Part shown: piece after piece, positions 43,677-51,305 of the stretch
Layout: each line of letters begins with the position of its first letter
Position numbering within the stretch: position 1 is the first letter of the stretch
Assembly (NCBI RefSeq): GCF_027497195.1
Contig: NZ_CP114905.1
Location: 6,831,001-6,895,000, forward strand
Reading direction: 5' to 3'
Length of the DNA stretch: 64,000 nucleotides
From: Streptomyces sp. WMMC500
GTDB taxonomy: Bacteria > Actinomycetota > Actinomycetes > Streptomycetales > Streptomycetaceae
Made by a program: the position numbers and the translations under genes
Notes under the pieces: generated by a model
The model's input: the letters and a program-made list of their open reading frames with translations, nothing else
What the model was told of the DNA's origin: nothing
Database searches by the model: none

Positions 43677-45242
43677 TCAGAGCGGGGCGTGCCGGAGCGG
43701 TACGGGGCGCGTGTGGGTGTCCTCCTCGCGGGCGCCGCCCGCGTCGTCCGGGGCGGGATCCGTCGCCGGGTACGCCCCGGTCCGTTCCTCCGCCGCCGTC
43801 GCCTCCGCGGGTTCCGCCGCCGGGTCGGGGACCGCCAGCCGGGCCAGGCCGCACGGCTGCGCCGGCGTCGCGTACGGCAGCCGCAGCTCGCCCCCCTGCG
43901 TCCACAGCCCGCTGCCGGTGATCCACCCCGGCAGCGGCGGCAGTTGGACGAGCCGCCGCGCCACCGGCCGCCACACCCCGAGCCGGCAGCCGCCGGGCCC
44001 GTCGAGCCGCAGCGCCACCCCGCACTGCTCCGGCGTCAGCACCTGACCCGGCTGCACCGCGAACGGCGTCACCGCCGTCTCCGGCGGGCACAGCGCCTCG
44101 GGGAACCGCACCGGCCGCCCGCTGCCCACCACCCCCCACCCCAGCCGGTCGTGCCCCGGGGCGTCCGAGCACAGGAGCAGCAGCCCGCTGTCGGGGTCGG
44201 CGAGCAGCAGGCGGTCGTTGCTCTCGGCGGTGAGCTGCAGCAGCGGGCTGACCTCCACCCCGTCGTGCAGCACCACCGTCACGGCCTTCGTCCGCCCCGC
44301 CAGCTCCTGGTCGACGGCCAGCACCCGGCCCGTACGGTCCAGCCAGCCGCGTGCCGCGCACCGCCCCGGCAACTCGCCGACCCGCTCCGGGCGTGCCGTG
44401 CCGGCGCCGGCGAACCCGCCCCCGTACACCCGCCACACGGCGGTGGTCTCGCCGCCGGGACCCGGGGGCGCCAGCGCGTACACCTCGGGGCTCTCCGGCG
44501 CGGGCGGCACGAGCGCGAGCCGGGGCGCGGTCACGGAACCGAGGGACTGCTCGGTGGTGTCGGGGCCCGAGGGGTGCAGGAGGGAGAACGTCTGCTCGGT
44601 GCAGCCGACGAGCCGGCGGATCAGCACGCGGCCGTCGGCCAGGGGCAGGACCGTGGTCCCCGGCTCCTCCGGCTGCGCGCAGGGGAGCGGGACGGTGTAC
44701 GCCTCGGGGCCGTGGAGGGTCCAGCGTTCCGGGAACCAGTTGCCGTCGGCGTCGGTGGCGAGGCAGGCGCCGTACGTGCCGTCGGCGGTGAGGGTGAACC
44801 CGGCCCGGCCGACGGGGCGTCCGGGGGCGGCGGCGGGGAGCATCCGGGTGGCCGGGGCGGGCTCGCGCGGCGCGGCGGTGGAGGAGGCCGCGGTGGAGGA
44901 GGCCGCGCCGGGGGAAGCCGCGCTGAGGGAGGCCGCGCTGGGAGAGGCCGCGCCGGGGGAGGACGGTGGCGTCGCGGAGACGGCCACCATCGCGGGCGCC
45001 GCCCCCGCGGCGGCGGGCGCTTCCGCACCGGTCGGCACCGCCGTGTCCGCCGGCCCCTCGGAGCCCGCAGCCCCGGCGCCCCGGTCTCCCGCCCCCGCGC
45101 CCCGGTCTCCCTCCTCGGGGTCCGCTACCGCATCCGCCGCCGCCGTCGCACCAACCGTCGCATCCGCCGCGGCGGGCGCCGGGACGGTCGCCGCCCCCGC
45201 CCCCCTCGTCGCCGACGGAATCGATTCTGCACTGGGCCTCAT
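43677..45242 (-). CDS. Unknown protein with beta-propeller-like repeats and disordered Ala-rich N-terminus
   Basis: The protein has 521 residues. The first 130 are Ala/Pro/Ser-rich and disordered, with GEAASP-type repeats coded around 44876-44960. Residues about 140-480 alternate short strands with Gly/Asp turns (GFTLTADGTYGACLATDADG; VLPLADGRVLIRRLVGCTEQ; LVLDRTGR-like; GDRLLLADPDSGLLLLCSDA), suggesting a beta-propeller. No signal peptide or catalytic motif is evident. It is divergent from the Nif3-like gene. I do not recognise a family. Confidence 0.7.
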   Translation of the reverse strand: MRPSAESIPSATRGAGAATVPAPAAADATVGATAAADAVADPEEGDRGAGAGDRGAGAAGSEGPADTAVPTGAEAPAAAGAAPAMVAVSATPPSSPGAASPSAASLSAASPGAASSTAASSTAAPREPAPATRMLPAAAPGRPVGRAGFTLTADGTYGACLATDADGNWFPERWTLHGPEAYTVPLPCAQPEEPGTTVLPLADGRVLIRRLVGCTEQTFSLLHPSGPDTTEQSLGSVTAPRLALVPPAPESPEVYALAPPGPGGETTAVWRVYGGGFAGAGTARPERVGELPGRCAARGWLDRTGRVLAVDQELAGRTKAVTVVLHDGVEVSPLLQLTAESNDRLLLADPDSGLLLLCSDAPGHDRLGWGVVGSGRPVRFPEALCPPETAVTPFAVQPGQVLTPEQCGVALRLDGPGGCRLGVWRPVARRLVQLPPLPGWITGSGLWTQGGELRLPYATPAQPCGLARLAVPDPAAEPAEATAAEERTGAYPATDPAPDDAGGAREEDTHTRPVPLRHAPL

Positions 45243-45419
45243 CCGGTCCCCTCACCTCCGTACCCGAAGGTAGTTTTCGCACGTCAAAGCCATCGGCGCG
45301 GCGCCGGTGACTTCACACGTACGGGTGGCGGATCCGCCGTTCCGCTTCGCCGCCGCGCCCCGTTGTGCTTTCGAGCGGGCGCCGCGACCGGGCCGTGTCG
45401 GCGGGGGTAGCCTTGCCCC

Positions 45420-46343
45420 GTGCCCGCACTCGCCGACGTCGTCGCCGCGCTCGAAGCCCTCTGGCCCGCCGGCCGCGCCGAGCCGTGGGACGCGGTGGGC
45501 ACGGTGTGCGGCGACCCGGACGCCCGGGTGCAGCGCGTGCTGTTCGCCGTCGATCCCGTCCGGGAGGTCGTCGCGGAGGCCGTCGAGTCGGACGCCGACC
45601 TGCTCGTCACGCACCACCCGCTCTACCTGCGCGGTACGTCGACCGTCTCGGCCGGGACGTTCAAGGGCCGCGTCGTGCACACGCTCATCAAGAACGACGT
45701 CGCGCTGCACGTCGCCCACACCAACGCCGACCGCGCCGACCCCGGCGTCTCCGACGCCCTGGCCGGCGCCCTCGGCCTGCGCGTCACCGGCCCGCTCGTG
45801 CCCGACCCCGACGACCCCGCGGGCCGCCGCGGCCTCGGCCGCCTCGGCGAGCTGGACGCCCCCGTGACGCTGCGGGAGTTCGCCGACCGCGCCGCCGCGT
45901 CCCTGCCCCGTACCGCCACCGGACTGCGCGTCGCCGGCGACCCGGCCGGCCAGGTCCGTACGGCCGCCGTCTGCGGCGGCTCCGGCGACGGGCTCTTCGA
46001 CGCGGTGCGCGCCGCAGGGGTCGACGTCTACGTGACCGCCGACCTGCGCCACCACCCGGTCTCCGAGGCGCAGCAGCACGCCGCCCTCGCCGGCGAAGGC
46101 CGCCCGTACCTGATCGACGCCGGCCACTGGGCCACGGAGTGGCCCTGGTGCGAGCAGGCCGCCGCGCAGTTGGACGCCATCTCGGACCGGAACGGATGGG
46201 GTCTGCGCACGCGGGTGTCGCGTATCGTGACCGACCCCTGGACCACGCACTCGCCCGCCCCGGCCGCGCCGAACGGGCCGAGCCCGGGAGCCCCGGCCCC
46301 CCACGCCAGCCTTGCCCCTACGAGCCCGGAGCAGCCAGCTTGA
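45420..46343 (+). CDS. Nif3-like dinuclear metal-binding protein (GTP cyclohydrolase I type 2 / YbgI family)
   Basis: The protein has 307 residues from GTG 45420. Metal-binding residues sit in LLVTHHPLYLRGTS and HVAHTNADRA in the first half, and AGVDVYVTADLRHHPVSEAQ with IDAGHWATEWPW in the second. The family forms toroid hexamers; its reaction is still debated. It overlaps the next gene by four bases (TTGA). The order Nif3 - zinc ribbon - RNase H/phosphatase is conserved in actinobacteria (for example Rv2230c-Rv2228c). Confidence 0.9.
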   Translation: MPALADVVAALEALWPAGRAEPWDAVGTVCGDPDARVQRVLFAVDPVREVVAEAVESDADLLVTHHPLYLRGTSTVSAGTFKGRVVHTLIKNDVALHVAHTNADRADPGVSDALAGALGLRVTGPLVPDPDDPAGRRGLGRLGELDAPVTLREFADRAAASLPRTATGLRVAGDPAGQVRTAAVCGGSGDGLFDAVRAAGVDVYVTADLRHHPVSEAQQHAALAGEGRPYLIDAGHWATEWPWCEQAAAQLDAISDRNGWGLRTRVSRIVTDPWTTHSPAPAAPNGPSPGAPAPHASLAPTSPEQPA

Positions 46344-47083
46344 ACGCCGCCCCCGCCGACCAGATCCGCCTGCTGGACGTCCAGGCCCTCGACGTCCGCC
46401 TCACCCAGCTCCAGCACCGCCGCCGCACCCTCCCGGAACACGAGGAGGTCGCCTCCCTGGAGGCCGACCTCGCCCAGCACCGCGACCTGCTCGTCGCCGC
46501 CCAGACCGAGGAGGGCGACACCGGGCGCGAGCAGACCAAGGCGGAGAAGGACGTCGACCAGGTGCGCCAGCGCGCCGCGCGGGACCAGCAGCGGCTGGAC
46601 TCCGGCGCGGTGACCTCGCCCAAGGACCTGGAGAACCTGCAGAGCGAGATCGCCTCGCTGGCGCGGCGCCAGAGCGACCTGGAGGACGTGGTCCTGGAGG
46701 TCATGGAGCGCCGCGAGACCGCGCAGGAGCGGGTGACCGAGCTGACCGGGCGGGTCGAGTCCGTACAGGCCAAGATCGCGGACGCCACGGCGCGGCGCGA
46801 CGCGGCGGTGGGCGAGATCGACGCCGAGGCCGCCACGGTCACCAAGGAGCGCGCGGACGCCGCCGACGAGATCCCCGCCGACCTGCTGAAGCTCTACGAC
46901 AAGCTGCGCGAGCAGCAGGGCGGCGTCGGCGCGGCCCGGCTCTACCAGCGGCGCTGCGAGGGCTGCCGGCTGGAGTTGAACATCACCGAGATCAACGAGG
47001 TACGGGCCGCGGCCCCCGACACCGTCGTACGGTGCGAGAACTGCCGCCGGATCCTGGTCCGTACACCCGAATCCGGCCTCTGA
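46340..47083 (+). CDS. Coiled-coil zinc-ribbon protein (Rv2229c-like)
   Basis: The protein has 247 residues from TTG 46340, translationally coupled to the Nif3-like gene. Residues about 10-175 form a long coiled coil (heptads through EHEEVASLEADLAQHRDLLV and LENLQSEIASLARRQSDLED). The C-terminus is a C4 zinc ribbon: CEGCRLELN then CENCRRILV. It may act as an RNA- or protein-binding scaffold for its operon partners; the role is unproven. Confidence 0.88.
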   Translation: MNAAPADQIRLLDVQALDVRLTQLQHRRRTLPEHEEVASLEADLAQHRDLLVAAQTEEGDTGREQTKAEKDVDQVRQRAARDQQRLDSGAVTSPKDLENLQSEIASLARRQSDLEDVVLEVMERRETAQERVTELTGRVESVQAKIADATARRDAAVGEIDAEAATVTKERADAADEIPADLLKLYDKLREQQGGVGAARLYQRRCEGCRLELNITEINEVRAAAPDTVVRCENCRRILVRTPESGL

Positions 47084-48300
47084 TGCCCGGCCCGGCCCGG
47101 CGCGTGTTCGTCGTCGAGGCGGACGGCGGCTCGCGGGGGAACCCGGGGCCCGCGGGGTACGGGGCGGTGGTGCGCGACGCGGACGGCGGGGTGCTGGCCG
47201 AGGACGCGGCGTACGTGGGGGTGGCGAGCAACAACGTCGCGGAGTACCGGGGGCTGATCGCCGGGCTGCGGGCGGCGCGGCGGATCGATCCGGACGCGGA
47301 GGTCCGGGTGCGGATGGACTCCAAGCTCGTCGTCGAGCAGATGTCGGGGCGCTGGAAGATCAAGCACCCCGGGATGCGCGAACTCGCCGCCGAGGCGCGG
47401 GAGGTCTTCCCGCCGGGGCGGGTCTCGTACGAGTGGATCCCGCGGGAGAAGAACAAGCACGCGGACCGGCTCGCCAACGAGGCGATGGACGCGGGCAGAC
47501 GGGGCGGGCGGTGGCGCCCCGAGACGTCCCGGGCGGAACAGGACGCGGCGGACGCCGCGTCCGCGGCCCGCGCGGGCGGCGCGGTACGGGCCGAGGGCGC
47601 GGCACGGTCCGCCACCCCCGCCGTGGGCTGGGGCGCCGGCCTCGGGACGCCCACCACGCTCCTCCTGCTCCGCCACGGCGAGACGGACCTCACCCCCCAG
47701 AAGCGCTTCTCCGGCACCGGCGGCAGCGACCCCGCGCTCTCCGCGACCGGCCGCGGCCAGGCCGCGGCGGCCGCCGGGCTCCTCGCCGCCCGCGGCGCCG
47801 GCCAGGCCACCGCCGGCCGGGACGCCGCCGCCGTCCAGGACATCGTCAGCTCCCCGCTGCGCCGCTGCCGCGAGACCGCGGAGGCGGTCGCCGGGCGGCT
47901 CGGGCTCGGCGTCCGGGTCGAGGACGGCCTGCGCGAGGCGGACTTCGGCGCGTGGGAGGGGCTGACGTTCGCGGAGGTGCAGGAGCGCCACCCCGACGAC
48001 CTCGCCGCCTGGCTGCGTTCCACGAAGGCGGCGCCGAGCGGCGGCGGGGAGTCCTTCGCCGAGGTCAGCCGGCGCGTCGCGGTCGCCCGCGACAAGATCC
48101 TCGCCCGGTACGCCGGGCACACGGTGCTGCTCGTCACGCACGTGACGCCGGTCAAGACGCTGGTCCGGCTGGCGCTCGGCGCGCCGCCCGAGTCGCTGTT
48201 CCGGATGGAGCTGTCGCCGGCGGCGCTGTCGGAGGTCGCGTACTACGCGGACGGGCACGCGAGCGTACGCCTGCTGAACGACACGTCGCACCTGCGCTGA
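47083..48300 (+). CDS. rnhC: Bifunctional RNase HI / CobC-type acid phosphatase
   Basis: The protein has 405 residues; its ATG overlaps the preceding stop (TGATG). The N-terminal RNase HI (about 1-140) has the four acidic residues in EADGGSRGNPGP, NNVAEYRGL, VRMDSKLVV and NKHADRLANEA. A roughly 45-residue linker leads to a histidine phosphatase (about 190-405) with LLLRHGETDLT, SPLRRCRETAE and VLLVTHVTPVK. The mycobacterial homologue Rv2228c degrades RNA in DNA hybrids and has alpha-ribazole phosphatase activity, the CobC step of cobalamin synthesis. Confidence 0.92.
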   Translation: MPGPARRVFVVEADGGSRGNPGPAGYGAVVRDADGGVLAEDAAYVGVASNNVAEYRGLIAGLRAARRIDPDAEVRVRMDSKLVVEQMSGRWKIKHPGMRELAAEAREVFPPGRVSYEWIPREKNKHADRLANEAMDAGRRGGRWRPETSRAEQDAADAASAARAGGAVRAEGAARSATPAVGWGAGLGTPTTLLLLRHGETDLTPQKRFSGTGGSDPALSATGRGQAAAAAGLLAARGAGQATAGRDAAAVQDIVSSPLRRCRETAEAVAGRLGLGVRVEDGLREADFGAWEGLTFAEVQERHPDDLAAWLRSTKAAPSGGGESFAEVSRRVAVARDKILARYAGHTVLLVTHVTPVKTLVRLALGAPPESLFRMELSPAALSEVAYYADGHASVRLLNDTSHLR

Positions 48301-48334
48301 GCGACTCCCACCCCTTCCCCGGGCGACCCCTCCA

Positions 48335-48351
48335 CGGGCGGGCACCGCCCG
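48335..48351 (+). terminator. Terminator hairpin after rnhC
   Basis: CGGGCGG-GCA-CCGCCCG forms a tight seven-bp hairpin, nested in a wider CCCCGGGCG / CGCCCGGGG pair (48317-48325 / 48346-48354). Confidence 0.6.
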
Positions 48352-48374
48352 GGGTCCGTGCTGCCCGCCATCTG

Positions 48375-48416
48375 GTACGGATGTACATGTACACTCGTAC
48401 TAGTACATGCGTACAG
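48375..48416 (+). promoter_or_regulatory. Three tandem 14-bp repeats with six GTAC tetramers (TetR operator array)
   Basis: The units are GTACGGATGTACAT, GTACACTCGTACTA and GTACATGCGTACAG. GTAC starts at 48375, 48383, 48389, 48397, 48403 and 48411, that is with spacings 8-6-8-6-8. The perfect palindromes TGTACATGTACA (48382-48393) and GTACTAGTAC (48397-48406) span unit borders. The array ends 18 bases before the tetR ATG at 48434 and probably covers its promoter. Confidence 0.8.
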
Positions 48417-48433
48417 CTACGGGAGGGATCTCC

Positions 48434-49033
48434 ATGGCAGCCTCGCCCGCGGAGAAGGAACAGCCGGCCGCGCGCACCCGCCGCGACCCCCGGGCGCGCC
48501 GCCGGGCGATCGTGCGCGCCGCCGCGGACCTGCTGGTGGAGGGCGGCGGCGGCGACATCACCCACCGCCGGGTCGCCGAGCGCGCCGGGGTGCCGCTGGG
48601 CGCGACCACGTACTACTTCGCCTCGCTCGACGAACTGCGCGAGGCCGGGCTGCAGGTCCTGGTGGACGAGATCGAGGAGTTCGTCGACTACGCCCGCCGC
48701 ATCTCGGCCGGCGTGCCGCGCGAGCCGGAGGCCCTGGCCCGGCTCTTCCACGACTACTTCAGCGACCGCGACAAGATGCGCGCCGACCTCGCGCTCTACG
48801 GCGCCACGATCCACCGCCCGGAGCTGCACGCGCTCGCGCTGCGCTGGTTCGACGCGATGGTCGAGCTGCTGACCGACTGGACCGACCCGGCCACCGCGCG
48901 GCTGCTCGCCGCGTTCACGGACGGCATCGGCCTGCACGTGATGCTCCGCGGCGAGCCGGTCGAACTGGACGAGCTGACCCGGGCGATCACCGCCCTGATG
49001 CGTTCGGCTCCGGGCCGGGAGGAGGACGGGTGA
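48434..49033 (+). CDS. TetR-family transcriptional regulator
   Basis: The protein has 199 residues from ATG 48434, chosen because GGGAGGGAT lies eight bases upstream; an ATG at 48407 lies inside the operator array. The DNA-binding domain (about 20-70) contains RRRAIVRAAADLLVEGGGGD, ITHRRVAERAGVPLGATTYY and FASLDELREAG. The C-terminal half resembles the TetR_C_17/KstR2-unlike exporter-regulator group. It overlaps the exporter GTG by four bases. Autoregulation through the GTAC array is inferred. Confidence 0.9.
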   Translation: MAASPAEKEQPAARTRRDPRARRRAIVRAAADLLVEGGGGDITHRRVAERAGVPLGATTYYFASLDELREAGLQVLVDEIEEFVDYARRISAGVPREPEALARLFHDYFSDRDKMRADLALYGATIHRPELHALALRWFDAMVELLTDWTDPATARLLAAFTDGIGLHVMLRGEPVELDELTRAITALMRSAPGREEDG

Positions 49034-50571
49034 AGACGGAGCAGGCAGTGGCGGACCGTGCCGCCGGGCTGAGCCGCGGGCGGCGCTGGGCCGCGCTGGC
49101 GGTGCTGTCCGCCAGCCTCCTCGTGATCGCCATGGATATGACGATCCTGAACGTCGCCCTCCCGCACATCACCGCCGACCTCGCCCCCTCGGCGGCGCAG
49201 CAGTTGTGGATGGTCGACGTCTACGCGCTGATCCTGGCCGGGCTGCTGGTCCCGGTCAGCGCCCTCGCCGACCGCTACGGGCGCAAGCGGATGCTGCTCA
49301 CGGGGTACCTGTTCTTCGGCGGGTTCTCCCTGGCGATCCTGGCCGTCGACGGCGCGGCCGGGGTGATCCTCGTCCGCGCGCTGCTGGGCCTCGCCGGGGC
49401 CATGATCATGCCGACGACCCTGTCGATGGTCCGCGTGATCTTCACAGACCCGAAGGAGCGCGCCACCGCCCTGGGGATCTGGGCGGCGATCTCCGCCGTG
49501 GGCCTGGCGGTCGGGCCGGTCGTCGGCGGGCTCCTCCTGGAGCACGTCTCGTGGCACTCGGCGTTCCTCATCAACGTGCCGCTGATGGCCGTGGCGATCG
49601 TCGCGGGCCTCTTCCTGCTGCCGGAGTACCGCACGGCGGTCCGGCCGCGCTGGGACCTGCCGGGGACGCTCGCCACGATCGCGGGGATGGTCGCCCTGGT
49701 CTGGTCGATCAAGCACTTCGCGAAGGAGGGCTTCGGCGACGCGGCGTCGTGGGCGGCCCTCGGCGCGGCGGTGCTGCTGCTCGGCTGGTTCGTACGCCGC
49801 AGTCTGCGCCGCCCCGACCCGATGCTGGACCTCCGGCTCTTTGGCCGGGCGCCGTTCACGGCGGGGATCGTCGCGGCGCTGGCGTCGATGTTCGCGCTGG
49901 GCGCGCTGCTGCTGCTGGTCGCGCAGTGGCTCCAACTGGTCGACGGCCGCACCCCGTTGCAGGCCGGCGTCGCGCTGACGCCGGCGGCGATAGCCATGAC
50001 CGTCGCGTCGCCGCTCGCGCCCGCGCTCGCGGCGCGTATCGGTGCGCGCGCGGTCCTGGCCGGGGGTCTGGCGATCGCGGGGGCGGGGTTCCTCGTCATC
50101 CACCTGGCGCCGAGCCCGATCGGCTACCCGTGGATGGCGGTGGCGCTGGTGCTGCTGGGCGGGGGCGGGAGCTCGCTGGCGGTCGCCTCGGGGATCATCA
50201 TGGCGGGCACCCCGCAGGAGAAGGCGGGCAACGCCGCGGCGCTGGAGGAGACTTCCTACGAACTGGGCAGTGTGCTGGGGGTGGCGGTCCTCGGCAGCGT
50301 CGCCGGGGCAGCGTACCGGTCACACCTGGGGGAGGGGGTGCTGCGCGCGCTGACTCCGGCGCAGGCGCACGACGCGCGCGAGTCCCTGGCGGGGGCGCTG
50401 GAGGCGGCGGAGCACACGGGCTCGGGGCGGCTCGCCGCGCGAGCGGCGGACGCGTTCGTCGACTCACTCGCGCTGACGGGGCTGGTCGGCTTCCTCACGC
50501 TGCTGGGCGCGGCGGTGCTCACGGCGGTGCTGGTGCCGAAGGACCTGGACCTGACGAAGCAGGCGCACTGA
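49030..50571 (+). CDS. DHA2-family MFS drug exporter
   Basis: The protein has 513 residues from GTG 49030, coupled to tetR (GTGA). It has 14 helices, with IAMDMTILNVALPHITADLA, LADRYGRKRML and AISAVGLAVGPVVGGLLLEH. It belongs to the EmrB/SmvA/QacA group that exports cationic drugs and dyes. The intact operon with a repressor and operator array indicates inducible resistance. The substrate is unknown. Confidence 0.92.
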   Translation: MKTEQAVADRAAGLSRGRRWAALAVLSASLLVIAMDMTILNVALPHITADLAPSAAQQLWMVDVYALILAGLLVPVSALADRYGRKRMLLTGYLFFGGFSLAILAVDGAAGVILVRALLGLAGAMIMPTTLSMVRVIFTDPKERATALGIWAAISAVGLAVGPVVGGLLLEHVSWHSAFLINVPLMAVAIVAGLFLLPEYRTAVRPRWDLPGTLATIAGMVALVWSIKHFAKEGFGDAASWAALGAAVLLLGWFVRRSLRRPDPMLDLRLFGRAPFTAGIVAALASMFALGALLLLVAQWLQLVDGRTPLQAGVALTPAAIAMTVASPLAPALAARIGARAVLAGGLAIAGAGFLVIHLAPSPIGYPWMAVALVLLGGGGSSLAVASGIIMAGTPQEKAGNAAALEETSYELGSVLGVAVLGSVAGAAYRSHLGEGVLRALTPAQAHDARESLAGALEAAEHTGSGRLAARAADAFVDSLALTGLVGFLTLLGAAVLTAVLVPKDLDLTKQAH

Positions 50572-50607
50572 CGCGACGGCGCGCCAACCGGACCTCCTCC
50601 GAGGCGG

Positions 50608-51216
50608 TCATGCACCCGGGCCGTCCGTGTCGCGGTCGCCGGCGGGCCGCCCGGCACTGTCGCGCTGGTGGCTGCGGCGGGCGTCGCGGTCGAAGATGCC
50701 GAGGATCTCACAGGGGCCGCCTTCGGCGCCGAGTGCGTGCGGGAGCATGGTGGGGAACTCGGCGGCCTGGTGCGTCTCGACGCGAAAGCGGCGGTGGCCC
50801 AGCATGAGGCTCGCGGTGCCGGACAGCACGACGATCCATTCCCGCCCCGGGTGCGCGCGCATGCGTGCGGGGTCGTCCGGCGGCGGATCGGTGATCCGCT
50901 GACGCATGACCGTCAAACCGGGGTCGCCTTTGACGGGCCAGCGCATCAGCCCGTGCGCACTGTCGATCATCGGGCTGGTGACGACGTCGTCGGACGCCGT
51001 CTCCACGAGCTGGTCCAGCGAGGTGTCCAGGGCGCGGGCCAGGGTGACGAGCTGATCCAGCGCGAGGCGGCGCTGGCCGTTCTCGATTCGGGAGAGCGTG
51101 GACTGGCTGACGTTGGCGCGGCCGGCCAGCTCCTCCAGGGACCAGCCCTGCGCCACCCGCAGGGCGCGGATGCGCTTGCGTACGAGGCCGTCCAGATCGC
51201 CGTCGTTTTGCGTCAT
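50608..51216 (-). CDS. XRE-family regulator with C-terminal cupin
   Basis: The protein has 202 residues from ATG 51216. TACAAT ends seven bases upstream, which suggests a leaderless message. The helix-turn-helix (about 10-65) reads RVAQGWSLEELAGRANVSQS, TLSRIENGQRR. The cupin (about 110-190) contains HPGREWIVVLSGTASLMLGH and AAEFPTMLPHALG. It is divergent from the exporter at 51306, which it likely regulates. An earlier in-frame ATG at 51243 lies upstream of the -10. Confidence 0.87.
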   Translation of the reverse strand: MTQNDGDLDGLVRKRIRALRVAQGWSLEELAGRANVSQSTLSRIENGQRRLALDQLVTLARALDTSLDQLVETASDDVVTSPMIDSAHGLMRWPVKGDPGLTVMRQRITDPPPDDPARMRAHPGREWIVVLSGTASLMLGHRRFRVETHQAAEFPTMLPHALGAEGGPCEILGIFDRDARRSHQRDSAGRPAGDRDTDGPGA

Positions 51217-51305
51217 AGGCAAGATTGTATGCCCAGGATGCAAGTCAGGGTTAGCGTGCTGAGCAGAGCCCGGAACAGGGGGCCACGCCCTTCTGAGAGG
51301 ATCCG

